This document shows positions 9,511-17,127 of a stretch of DNA of 64,000 nt, in pieces. Made by a program: the position numbers and the translations under genes. Under the pieces are notes generated by a model. The model made no database searches. It was not told the origin of the DNA and worked only from the letters and a program-made list of their open reading frames with translations. The stretch is from CAYSWV01 sp964434865 (lineage in GTDB: Bacteria > Cyanobacteriota > Cyanobacteriia > Thermostichales > Thermostichaceae), in NCBI GenBank assembly GCA_964434865.1, contig CAYSWV010000017.1:1-64000 (forward strand), given 5' to 3'. Numbering within the stretch: position 1 is the stretch's first letter; every line of letters starts with the position of its first letter.

Positions 9511-10422
9511 ATGACACACCAAACATCTTATCCCCGATACCTCTGGCTAGGGTTAATACTAGGTCTGAGTCTAAGCACTTCTGAGCCAGCTTGGTCGGGC
9601 GAGTATTTTTCGGAAGAAGTCACCAGCCCCATTATTGAAGTGATACATGGCTGGCGGGATACCGTTGGTGATCGAGATGTCACCGTGACCAATACCAGCC
9701 GTGGGGGGATCAGAGTGCCGATGGAAATGACCGGCAATGATTGTGGAGCAGCTGAGATGAGTCTCACCAATGGTCGTATCCAACCCTTGGGCCGTATGGA
9801 GGAATGCAGTGTCAATCTGTTTCCCTTCTTAGACAAACTGATCAATCAAGAAGTCACTAATTTTCGCGTCTCTGTGGTTAACGACACCCAAATCATTGAA
9901 GTTCCTATCTCAGAAGTTGATCGTCAAATCCTAGCTCGAGTAGGCAATCAGTCCCGCGAAGCCTTTCTCTTCTTTCAAGAGGAATTAGCCCGAGTTCTTG
10001 ATCTATTTCGTCAAGCTGCCAATCCAAATGTCATTAGTGCAGCCACGCCATTGCCGGGTGCGGTGGCCACGCCTACTCCTCAAGTTCTCACTACACCCAA
10101 TGTAAGTACCGCAGCTACCGTAGAACCTTCTGCTGGGACTGGGGGCGAGCTAGTGATCGTAGGCCAAATCCAAGAAGAAAAAACAGGGGCAGGGAGCCAG
10201 CTATCAGTAGAGGCGATCAACCCTAGTGAGTTTGCAGTTATAGCAGCCAAAGCTAAATTCGATTTTTACCGAGCCGATCAAGTGATTGATACTCGTACGG
10301 TTGCCTTTGAACCTAGTACGGTTCCACCCGGCGCCCAAGCAACTGCCAATGTTATCAAAACCGATCAAGATTGGGATCGAGTCACAGTCAGTTTTGAATG
10401 GCAGCGGTCTTCAACCCCCTAA
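9511..10422 (+). CDS. Exported protein with C-terminal FxLYD-like beta domain
   Basis: 303 aa. GAGG lies upstream of the ATG. A signal peptide is clear (YLWLGLILGLSLSTSEPAWS, cleavage near residue 29). There is a mature N-terminal domain with two cysteines and a Pro/Thr/Ala-rich linker around residues 175-210. The C-terminal 90 aa (ELVIVGQIQEE...VEAINPS...TVPPGAQATA) has the strand pattern of FxLYD-type immunoglobulin-like domains. Its last 12 nt overlap the 3' end of the minus-strand small gene at 10411. The role is unknown. Confidence 0.7.
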   Translation: MTHQTSYPRYLWLGLILGLSLSTSEPAWSGEYFSEEVTSPIIEVIHGWRDTVGDRDVTVTNTSRGGIRVPMEMTGNDCGAAEMSLTNGRIQPLGRMEECSVNLFPFLDKLINQEVTNFRVSVVNDTQIIEVPISEVDRQILARVGNQSREAFLFFQEELARVLDLFRQAANPNVISAATPLPGAVATPTPQVLTTPNVSTAATVEPSAGTGGELVIVGQIQEEKTGAGSQLSVEAINPSEFAVIAAKAKFDFYRADQVIDTRTVAFEPSTVPPGAQATANVIKTDQDWDRVTVSFEWQRSSTP

Positions 10423-10560
10423 CCACCTTGAATAAAGTGCCCGAATTAGGAGCCAACTCTCATACGACACCGCCACCGCCAGACCTACAAATACCACAAT
10501 ACTCAGCACTCCCCGAATAGACTGGTGCCGAATAGGATCTTTATCATCAGGTGATGTCAT
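10411..10560 (-). CDS. Small single-span membrane protein (49 aa)
   Basis: Too short for a 60-codon cutoff. ATG at 10560, stop at 10411. The charged N-terminus MTSPDDKDPIRHQSIRG precedes one hydrophobic helix (VLSIVVFVGLAVAVSYESWL) and a basic tail. AAGGA lies about 15 nt upstream of the ATG, a loose ribosome binding site. It overlaps the end of the + strand gene by 12 nt, tail to tail. The size and topology are like small photosystem or NDH subunits, but I do not recognise it as any named one. Confidence 0.55.
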   Translation of the reverse strand: MTSPDDKDPIRHQSIRGVLSIVVFVGLAVAVSYESWLLIRALYSRWLGG

Positions 10561-10647
10561 GGGATCACTCACTGGTTTCCTTAGGATATGATAGCTGTCT
10601 AACCAATAAATGCTAGCTTAGGATTGAGCATCAAGAGTCTTAATCTA

Positions 10648-10720
10648 GGGGCGTTGGCCGAGTGGTTTAGGCAGCAAACTCATAATTTGCCTTACACAGG
10701 TTCGATCCCTGTACGCCCCA
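10648..10720 (+). tRNA. tRNA-Ile (CAU anticodon, lysidine-modified type)
   Basis: A 73-nt cloverleaf. Acceptor ggggcgt pairs with acgcccc, and the anticodon arm gcaaa-ctcataa-tttgc puts anticodon CAT at 10681-10683. The T arm is acagg-ttcgatc-cctgt and CCA is not encoded. The D arm (ggccgagtggtttaggc) and the ACTCATAATTTGC anticodon arm resemble chloroplast trnI-CAU rather than initiator or elongator tRNA-Met. I therefore call it tRNA-Ile2, read as AUA after TilS lysidinylation. tRNA-Met is the alternative. Confidence 0.85.
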
Positions 10721-11191
10721 TCCCTAAAAGCAGCGTCGGACATTACCTGGACAGGAGGTCCTCTCTTCATTGAGCAAGCAGTTACCATCAATAGTAACAT
10801 CAGCATCTATTGAAATCTGGATTAAAAACTTAAGACTTGCAAGATCTTCTAGTGGTCTGGGAACGCTCAACCCACTGCTGAATTAGAAAAATTATTACTG
10901 AAGATTAAAACCCTGCTGGAGCAAGGGATCCGTTTCTGCCCGAGCTATTATAGTGCTGTTCATTGGTATGGGATCTAAGTCACCCAAAAACGAACGGCGA
11001 TCAGTACTAAACTGCTCCTCCAGCTCATACAGGGGAGATCTCCAGTTTGATTTAAATGTATCGTGACTCAAGTATTATGATTTAAATGTATTCAACAAAT
11101 AAGTGCTGATAGCTAAAAAACTACCAACACTAGAAAGAATGTTTTAGCATCTTTTGAAGTTAGGAGACTACCCGTTTTGGTAAATCTACGA
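10721..11191. other. 471-nt gap between tRNA-Ile and isiX
   Basis: No intact gene seen. A short stop-bounded frame at 10853-10978 (+) encodes a protein-like 41-aa stretch (TAELEKLLLKIKTLLEQGIR then FCPSYYSAVHWYG) without a start, possibly a decayed gene. A 14-nt direct repeat lies at 11048 and 11078. I found no clear terminator for isiX. Confidence 0.35.
11048..11091. repeat. 14-nt direct repeat, 30-nt period
   Basis: TGATTTAAATGTAT occurs at 11048-11061 and again at 11078-11091, in the non-coding region just past the 3' end of isiX. Confidence 0.7.
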
Positions 11192-12625
11192 TCAAGTCTG
11201 ACTGGGTTCGTAAATCACTGTGCCTAGAGGTTGGGGATAGTCCCGTATCTCAGCTGGTTGTCGAGGCTGTTCATACAATCCACCATAATTGGGCAATCCA
11301 CCATAATTGGACTTCGATGCAGCCTCTCGATGGATAGGGGCTTGGTAAAATGCACTCTTTTCACCGCGATAGGTAGTTTGGTAGAGCGCTTTTTGCACTC
11401 CATTCATGGTATTCAAACTGGGTTGCTCTAAGCCCCGAGACCGATTATAAACATAGTCTTCAAAGGGTTGCTCTTGGCTGAGCAAAGGCTTGAGATCAGC
11501 TTGAGGAGTTTCGTACAACACCTGTAGTAGCAGTTGCGGCTCAACCCGAAATGGTTGCTGATAAGCCAGTGTGGGGTTCCCGCTAGCTTCAATCAAACCC
11601 TGTCTCCAGTTTTGTAGCAGACTGCTAGGATCAAAGCCCATGGCTCGTTGAAAATGCCATAGCCCTCCCTGTAAAAAGAAAAATGCCAGGTAAAAATGAG
11701 CATTGGCCAACCAAGTACGACTTGTGTAACCCATGTCCATGGTGGCATTTGGATCAAAATAGTAGGGCAGAAAGGCAGATTTAAGACTCAGCGTTGGTCC
11801 GTAGAATTCTACTGGATAGGCCAAACTGTTAAACCCGCAGTAGTAAGATGCAGCAAATCCAGCTAGGGCAATACCAAATAGTGAATAGGAAAGAATTCCA
11901 TCAGCTGAAAAGAGAAACCACTGCTTCACCCAATTGAAGGGAGGCACCAGAATATGCCAGGCCCCTCCTAAGATCAGGAGCGCAGCCACGTAAATATGAC
12001 CTCCCACCAGATCTTCTAAATTGTTTACATCAAAAAGGTGAGTTCGGTAACTCCAGATGATAGCTGGATCTAGGGTGGGAGATGTTACTAATCTTACATC
12101 TTCGATCGTGGCATCGTACAATCCACCCACAAACATGGCTTTGGCCACCAGTAGTGAGGCCCCTAACCCTAAAATGATCAGATGATGCCCTAGAATGAGG
12201 CCAAGTTTTTGAGGATTGTCCCATTCAAAATGGAATTTAGCGGCGTTACCTTGCTCCGCATCTAGTCTAGGGGAAAGGCGGGTACGGTGGAAATTAGCTC
12301 CAGCCGCTAAGACTGCAGCTGCCACAATGTGAATCACACCAATTGCAAAGAAGGGAAACGTGTTAGCAACAGATCCTCCAGAGCTACTGCCCCAACCCTC
12401 GGTAACTAGGTGAGGTAGTAAAATGAGTCCCTGTGTATACATCGGCTCATCAGGAGAGTACACCCCTAATTCAAACAGAGTGATTCCACCCGCCCACAGC
12501 ATAATTAAGGCTGCCTGAGCCACGTGGGCAACAATAAATGTGTTGGATAAGTCGATAAATCGGGCATTGCCAGCCCACCAGGAATACTGTTCCTGGGTTT
12601 TGTTTGAAACATCCATGGCATTCAA
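11192..12625 (-). CDS. isiX: CP43-like chlorophyll-binding antenna IsiX with long C-terminal extension
   Basis: 477 aa; ATG at 12625 or the second ATG three codons later. The first 330 residues form a six-helix CP43/Pcb/IsiA-type protein with conserved His on helices (IVAHVAQAALIM, GVIHIVAAAVLAAGANFH, LGHHLIILGLG, GGHIYVAALLILGGAWHI). The loop between helices 5 and 6 is short, so this is an antenna protein and not PsbC. A 147-residue hydrophilic tail follows, Gln/Pro/Tyr-rich and with an NYGGLPNYGGL repeat; IsiA proteins usually stop near 340 aa. It is the third gene after apcD4 and apcB3, the order of the LoLiP cluster. Role by family: thylakoid light harvesting in low light. The name rests on synteny; IsiA/Pcb is the alternative. 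Confidence 0.85.
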   Translation of the reverse strand: MNAMDVSNKTQEQYSWWAGNARFIDLSNTFIVAHVAQAALIMLWAGGITLFELGVYSPDEPMYTQGLILLPHLVTEGWGSSSGGSVANTFPFFAIGVIHIVAAAVLAAGANFHRTRLSPRLDAEQGNAAKFHFEWDNPQKLGLILGHHLIILGLGASLLVAKAMFVGGLYDATIEDVRLVTSPTLDPAIIWSYRTHLFDVNNLEDLVGGHIYVAALLILGGAWHILVPPFNWVKQWFLFSADGILSYSLFGIALAGFAASYYCGFNSLAYPVEFYGPTLSLKSAFLPYYFDPNATMDMGYTSRTWLANAHFYLAFFFLQGGLWHFQRAMGFDPSSLLQNWRQGLIEASGNPTLAYQQPFRVEPQLLLQVLYETPQADLKPLLSQEQPFEDYVYNRSRGLEQPSLNTMNGVQKALYQTTYRGEKSAFYQAPIHREAASKSNYGGLPNYGGLYEQPRQPAEIRDYPQPLGTVIYEPSQT

Positions 12626-12646
12626 TTGACTGCAGTAGAGATTTTC

Positions 12647-12678
12647 AAAGGAGGCCTACCCTAACTAGATAGGCCTTT
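12647..12678 (-). promoter_or_regulatory. Intercistronic hairpin between apcB3 and isiX
   Basis: On the minus strand, AAAGG-CCTA pairs with TAGG and CCTTT across an 11-nt loop, with a 2-nt bulge. There is no T-run after it. It could stabilise the apc message or lower isiX expression relative to the phycobiliproteins; this is inference. Confidence 0.3.
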
Positions 12679-12710
12679 GCACAAAAAGTTCACACCCGCG
12701 AAAAAGAAGC

Positions 12711-13196
12711 TTAACTTAACCCAGAGATGATGTGATCAAAATAGATGCCAATTTCTTGACCTGCCTCAGCTCCAACCTCTTGGGCCACAACATCTTTCAT
12801 CGCTTGAATGGCTGCAATCGTGCGATCAATGGGAACGCCTAGTGATTGGTAGGTTTCACGTAAACCGTTCAACACTCGCTCATCCAGGATAGAAACATCC
12901 GCCGCCAACATAGCGTAGGTAGCGTAGCGCAAAAAGTAATTCAAATCTCTCAGGCAAGCTGCATAACGTCGGGTTGGATACATATTCCCACCTGGGCAGG
13001 TGATGTCTCCGTAAAGCAAACTTTTGGCAACGGTACCACTGATAATACTGGTAGCACTGGATCCAATTTGCTTAGCCGCTTTTACCCGCAGGGTCCCGCG
13101 CTCGAAATATTGCCTTAGCTTATCTAGCTCAGAACCTTCCAAATAGGTTCCTTTCTCATCAGCAGGGTTGATGGCAGCAGTGATGGTGTCTTGCAT
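12711..13196 (-). CDS. apcB3: Allophycocyanin beta-type subunit (ApcB3-like)
   Basis: 161 aa from the ATG at 13196; this gives the usual MQDTITAAIN start, whereas an upstream in-frame ATG adds five residues. Beta-type allophycocyanin throughout: the chromophore cysteine in RRYAACLRDLNYFLRYATY, the methyl-Asn context CPGGNMY, SILDERVLNGLRETY and the C-terminal IYFDHIISGLS. It differs from core ApcB at many surface positions (for example EGSELDKLRQYFERGTLRVK). Known LoLiP ApcB3 pairs with ApcD4 in an allophycocyanin absorbing further to the red, reported as helical assemblies in a thermophilic Synechococcus. The paralogue number is inferred from order with apcD4 and isiX. Confidence 0.88.
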   Translation of the reverse strand: MQDTITAAINPADEKGTYLEGSELDKLRQYFERGTLRVKAAKQIGSSATSIISGTVAKSLLYGDITCPGGNMYPTRRYAACLRDLNYFLRYATYAMLAADVSILDERVLNGLRETYQSLGVPIDRTIAAIQAMKDVVAQEVGAEAGQEIGIYFDHIISGLS

Positions 13197-13296
13197 GGTT
13201 CTTCTCAACAAAACAGTAGTGAAAAATTTAGAGTTCAGAAAAAGTCTCTAGAGACTAAAAAATGAGGATCTAAAACGCACAAACTAAAACACATGA

Positions 13297-13770
13297 CTAA
13301 AATGCGCGAACGAGTTGATCAAAGTAAGGAGCTGCTAACGCCTTTTCCTCCTGAGATAAGACTCCCAAGGCAACTTCCCTGATGCAACCCATCGCAATTT
13401 TCAAATTTGCTAGAGGAACTCCAAGTGATACGTACATATCACGCATACCATCTAGCCCAATATCTTCTAGGGGCTTAGAATTACCAGCCAGAACTGAGTA
13501 ACTCACTAGGCGAATATACCATCCCTGATCTCGTTGGCAAAGGGCAGTTTTTTGAGGATTACCTCTGTTGCTGGGGGTATCAGGGCACTTAGCCCAAAAC
13601 CGCTTACTGCCTTCATCAACAATTTTTTGCTCGTTTGCGGCTAGTTTCTGTGCGGCACTAACACGCAGTGCTCCCTTGTCAAAGAAGTCTTGAAGCTGAT
13701 CGAGTTCAGCACCACTCAGAAAACGATTTGCCTTGTCTGATTGTGCAATCACTTTGGCCACGATGCTCAT
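13297..13770 (-). CDS. apcD4: Allophycocyanin alpha-B-type subunit (ApcD4-like)
   Basis: 157 aa. ApcD-family features: N-terminal MSIVAKVIAQSD, and the bilin cysteine in ALCQRDQGWYIRLVSYSVLAGN, so covalent phycocyanobilin is expected. Also PLEDIGLDGMRDMYVSLGVP and the C-terminal APYFDQLVRAF. The segment AKCPDTPSNRGNPQKTALCQ differs from core ApcD/ApcA. It is first of three co-directional minus-strand genes with about 100-nt spacing. ApcD4 of LoLiP clusters combines with ApcB3 to red-shift absorption for shaded growth. A 16-bp palindrome sits 56-71 nt upstream of the start. ApcD2/D3 of FaRLiP is the alternative, but no psbA/psaA paralogues or rfpABC genes are nearby. Confidence 0.87.
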   Translation of the reverse strand: MSIVAKVIAQSDKANRFLSGAELDQLQDFFDKGALRVSAAQKLAANEQKIVDEGSKRFWAKCPDTPSNRGNPQKTALCQRDQGWYIRLVSYSVLAGNSKPLEDIGLDGMRDMYVSLGVPLANLKIAMGCIREVALGVLSQEEKALAAPYFDQLVRAF

Positions 13771-13825
13771 GACTAATTAAACCTCTTCTAAATGAGTTGT
13801 CAAATTCAAAACATGCAAACCTCAG

Positions 13826-13841
13826 GACATGACTACATGTC
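13826..13841. promoter_or_regulatory. Palindrome upstream of apcD4, candidate operator
   Basis: GACATG-ACTA-CATGTC is a perfect 6-bp inverted repeat with a 4-nt spacer. On the minus strand it overlaps a TTGACA (-35-like) hexamer. No good -10 lies 16-18 nt on, so the promoter itself is uncertain. Confidence 0.35.
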
Positions 13842-13995
13842 AATCGGCCAGAAAACTCGTTTATCAACTTATGTATTTTATAGCGACATAGAGTTAACTA
13901 GTTGTTAAATGTTGTAACTGAAGGAGGTGTCTCAAAACACATTGACCAACTCAGGCATCAACTTAACTTGCAATATTGATGATCATTAATACTCC
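13842..13995. other. Non-coding upstream region of the apcD4 cluster
   Basis: Together with 13771-13825 this is the A/T-rich promoter-proximal region of apcD4. No intact gene seen. It leads into the peptidase S24 remnant. Confidence 0.4.
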
Positions 13996-14100
13996 GATAG
14001 GCGGATTGAAATCTGCCGTGATAATCCCGATTACAAGCCATTTGAACGGACTATCAAACATCCACCTGATGGCTTTGCTGTGATTGGACAGGTGTTATGA
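13996..14100 (+). pseudogene. C-terminal remnant resembling a peptidase S24 (LexA/UmuD-type) domain
   Basis: A 34-codon frame, closed upstream by a nearby TAA, ends at TGA 14098-14100. It reads RRIEICRDNPDYKPFERT, then DGFAVIGQVL. This is the pattern of the S24 C-terminus (RPDNPAYPPI ... IIGRVV). There is no start, no upstream domain and no catalytic Ser/Lys part. It suggests a lost repressor or UmuD-like gene next to the antenna cluster. The match is short, so chance similarity is possible. Confidence 0.35.
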
Positions 14101-14348
14101 TCAATGCATGTTCATGTTGAGGAATTTGTCAATTGGGAATTCGTCGATAGATAGTGATGAGATTTCTCTATTGATCATCTAATCGTCATGGTAGTTCTGA
14201 GCGACCCCAGTTCATTCAAAAGAAGTAAGGCCCATTGAGAGTGATCAAAATGGATGAACAGTTCTACATGTGTTCCATGAATGTGACAATCTAGTTGCAC
14301 TAAAACAAAACCTAGCTTTTAAATAAAGCCAATAATAAGAAGGCTGCC
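14101..14348. other. Non-coding stretch downstream of the DUF3047 gene
   Basis: 248 nt without a convincing gene. A 16-codon frame directly after the S24 remnant (MHVHVEEFVNWEFVDR) may be more decayed coding sequence. No clear terminator seen. Confidence 0.3.
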
Positions 14349-15102
14349 TCAATGATCCCCTTGCTTAAAGCTGATATCGCCATAGTTAGCTACCGCTGCT
14401 TCTTGAGTACGAAACGTATCCGTCATGATCGCAACTCCTGAGGTTTTCGGTGGCTCGTCACCAAAGGCTACTTTAAAATCCTCATAGACATTGCGCTCTT
14501 CTTCAAACCACGTGTTGAGTGGATCGGTTTCATTCCGCAACACCAGCAATTTAACCCGGTTAGACACAGGACTGGTGATCCATTCACCTTGAGCTAGTCC
14601 GGCAGCCCAAACATAATTGATAGCTCGCAGAGATGTGACAATTCGGCCAAAGGTAATGAAGACTCTCGCAGAACACGAATCACCTTCCACTTGAGTTAGA
14701 TCACAGTTTTGTACTGGTACCTGCACCTTCCACCGCCATTGAATGATCGGATGAGCGGTCAAATCAATTTGAACTTTAGTGGTTAAACCGGAGGAGGCTG
14801 ACTGGCTAGAAGCTTGAATAACAGTGATCCNNNNNNNNNNNNNNNNNNNNNNNNNNNNNNNNNNNNNNNNNNNNNNNNNNNNNNNNNNNNNNNNNNNNNN
14901 NNNNNNNNNNNNNNNNNNNNNNNNNNNNNNCGTCTTCAACCAATTGATAGTCAGTGAGCTTAGGAATACTGCGAAATGTTTGGGGTTGCCAACCGGTGGG
15001 CAAATCAGTCTCCTGTGATTCCTGCGAAAAAGCACCCACAGATATGACACTGGGGATAGAGTCTGCAGATGCTTTGGATTTGAAAGGGTTAAATCGTTTC
15101 AT
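14349..15102 (-). CDS. DUF3047 domain protein, interrupted by a 100-N scaffold gap
   Basis: The start ATG at 15102 follows the upstream gene's stop by 7 nt. Before the gap: GWQPQTFRSIPKLTDYQLVED. After it: ITVIQASSQSASSGL, IIQWRWKVQVPV, ARVFITFGR, WFEEERNVYEDFKVAFGDEP and AVANYGDISF, the full DUF3047 pattern. Deleting the Ns restores one frame and gives VEDGITVIQ, exactly what the family has there, for a protein of 217 aa. With 100 N the two halves appear out of frame. No classical signal peptide is seen. DUF3047 proteins are generally considered exported; the function is unknown. Probably an operon with the 121-aa gene upstream. Confidence 0.8.
14831..14930. other. Scaffold gap (100 N)
   Basis: Exactly 100 N. 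The flanking frames of the DUF3047 gene join perfectly if zero bases are missing. Confidence 0.95.
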
Positions 15103-15109
15103 CAGGAGC

Positions 15110-15475
15110 CTAAGCGTTGTCTTGATCTTCAGTAAAACTGACTTGAGTATACAGCCAATCTGCAATTAATTGAGGACAGTTCTTTTTAAACCACCATAAG
15201 CCTAATCGTCGAAACATGGGTTTAGACTTCGCTAAGATCAGTTTTGATAGCCGATTGAGGGGGCGAATAGGGACTTTTTGATCCACAAGATTGGCAGATC
15301 CAATGTCATATAGGCAGTCTAGGATTAATTTGATCGTGACCTCCTCTCGTTCAGCAAGTAATTGTAACAGTAGCAAGACATCTTGCATTCGAGCTTCTTC
15401 CATCTGGATCTTGTCCAGTCTTTCTTTCTCGATTCGCTGTACAGCTCTTACTGATTTTTCCACAGGGGTCAACAT
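15110..15475 (-). CDS. Conserved cyanobacterial hypothetical protein (121 aa)
   Basis: Helical, charged N-terminus (EKSVRAVQRIEKERLDKIQM, EEARMQDVLLLLQLLAEREE) followed by KLILDCLYDIGSANLVDQKV and an aromatic basic end (RRLGLWWFKKNCPQLIADWL). No signal peptide, membrane span or known motif. It immediately precedes the DUF3047 gene (7-nt spacing), suggesting co-transcription. I do not recognise a function. Confidence 0.7.
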   Translation of the reverse strand: MLTPVEKSVRAVQRIEKERLDKIQMEEARMQDVLLLLQLLAEREEVTIKLILDCLYDIGSANLVDQKVPIRPLNRLSKLILAKSKPMFRRLGLWWFKKNCPQLIADWLYTQVSFTEDQDNA

Positions 15476-15569
15476 AAATGACTCAAGTACCTAGGTAATC
15501 TAATGTAGCTCAGTAACTTGTAACCAGTGTCAAGGTCATTTTAGACGAACTAGGTATCACAACCTAATA

Positions 15570-16979
15570 CTAGGCTACTGTCTTTTCAAGAGCTTCCTGG
15601 AGATCATGGGTTAACTCCGCTACAGCTTGACGACGATTAGCTTGATAAGCCTCCCACCGATCGCTCACTAGTAGGGGTTCTCCTATTTTCACATGAACAT
15701 AACGCTTACCTAAATCAGGTGACTTTTGTTGCAATGGATCGCTACCCTTCATCCGTAGGATTAAACGCCGTAGATGTAAAGTGGTTTCTGCAATCCGATC
15801 TAGAGTAGGGCGAGTACCCACCTGACGACCTGCGATCCCGATAAAGGTTTCTACTAATCTCATATGGCGCATGTGCATTGAGGTTTCTTGTGCGATCTGA
15901 TCTGCTAAACCTCGCTCAACAGGTGATAAAGCTTGAATATTTTGAATGTCATTGCGAAAAATTCGGTCCCAACTAGCTTGTTCAATGGCATGGCGACGGT
16001 CTACGATTGTGGATCGAGACTTCAACCCTAAAGCCTTTTCGGAAACCTGAAGGGCCGCATCCATCAAAGCTGCTAGCCGCTCTGCTAAGGTGTCACGTAC
16101 TTCTTCAATGACTGAGTTATGAGCTAAAACTGAAAATGTTGGCATCGAAGCAGCTTGATAGCCATAAAAGTGAGCATAATGCTGTTCCATAATAGTCAAG
16201 AGGTGAACACATAAATTGAGCATCCGTCGATAAAGATGATCCGCTTGATGCTGATCGGTGGAGGGGATCTTCAAGGTTGGATCTAACAGCAACCCACTCT
16301 CTAGTTCTAGTTGATCTAAGAGTGCTTCTAAACGGGGCAATGCAGCATCAGTATATTTGTATATAATTCCAATAGGCAATATTTTCAAATCTTGGGGACT
16401 ACCAGCTTCAACTAGATCACTAACACCCCAAAACGCTAACTGAGCAGCACCAGGTTCTAGAGGATTGACCACTTGATTGTGACCATTAATAGTCCCTTCT
16501 GGGGCAATGCCAAGAGGGAGATCACCTTTGACAAGTAAGTCCCGAGCTGTTCTTAAGGCGACTCGATCTAATTTACCGCGATGAATCGGGAAGGCTCCCA
16601 TCAAGGGCAAGACTTTAGCGACTAAAGGCCCCACCCACAGGGGTAACCCGCGATCATAGATAAAGTGAGCATGGCTTAAACCTGAGAGTCTAATCCCTAG
16701 CTGCTGGGCTTTTCGAGGTATGTGTTGACCGAGTACCGTGTTAATGCATAACGGATCTTCAATACTAGGATGTCGAAAGGCTAGCATTAATCGAGTTTGG
16801 CGCCGCTGAAATTGATCAAACAGTTGAACTGCAGTTTCAAGATTATGAGATTCGATGGCCGAGACATTGCGATACCAGTGCAACCAGAGTGGGGATAGCC
16901 TCTGGACGGTTTTGACAACCCAGGGATTGAGGGTAGGTGGAATAAAGTCTAGTGGTGGTTGAACCGTTTGTGTCATCAT
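15570..16979 (-). CDS. PlsC-type 1-acyl-glycerol-3-phosphate acyltransferase family protein
   Basis: 469 aa. Acyltransferase motifs in order: motif I as FRHPSIEDPL (the HX4D pair is present, Arg before His instead of Asn), motif II near FPIHRGKLDRVALRTA, and motif III IAPEGTINGHN. About 220 extra C-terminal residues are helical and charged, longer than housekeeping PlsC (about 230 aa). Such long cyanobacterial members act on membrane glycerolipids, but the substrate is not established. There are two adjacent ATGs (16979 and 16976). Monocistronic by context. Confidence 0.8.
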   Translation of the reverse strand: MMTQTVQPPLDFIPPTLNPWVVKTVQRLSPLWLHWYRNVSAIESHNLETAVQLFDQFQRRQTRLMLAFRHPSIEDPLCINTVLGQHIPRKAQQLGIRLSGLSHAHFIYDRGLPLWVGPLVAKVLPLMGAFPIHRGKLDRVALRTARDLLVKGDLPLGIAPEGTINGHNQVVNPLEPGAAQLAFWGVSDLVEAGSPQDLKILPIGIIYKYTDAALPRLEALLDQLELESGLLLDPTLKIPSTDQHQADHLYRRMLNLCVHLLTIMEQHYAHFYGYQAASMPTFSVLAHNSVIEEVRDTLAERLAALMDAALQVSEKALGLKSRSTIVDRRHAIEQASWDRIFRNDIQNIQALSPVERGLADQIAQETSMHMRHMRLVETFIGIAGRQVGTRPTLDRIAETTLHLRRLILRMKGSDPLQQKSPDLGKRYVHVKIGEPLLVSDRWEAYQANRRQAVAELTHDLQEALEKTVA

Positions 16980-17127
16980 TAAGGGCGTACTGAACTCTTA
17001 TACATCAACTATAGGCAAGTCAACGGGACGTAAGGTTGAGCATGTGCCAGTTCCTGGAATGGCTCAAGCCAGACTATACCGTGCAATTGTGACATGTCAT
17101 TGATGTAAAATCGTTTGAGGTGAGCCG

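Noticed and set aside
10648..10720. tRNA-Met from the CAT anticodon
   Set aside because: D arm and anticodon stem resemble trnI-CAU of chloroplasts; tRNA-Ile2 is the better reading, with Met kept as alternative.
11192..13770. FaRLiP (far-red) gene cluster
   Set aside because: Needs psaA/psbA-type paralogues, apcE2 and the rfpABC regulators; only the three-gene LoLiP set is present.
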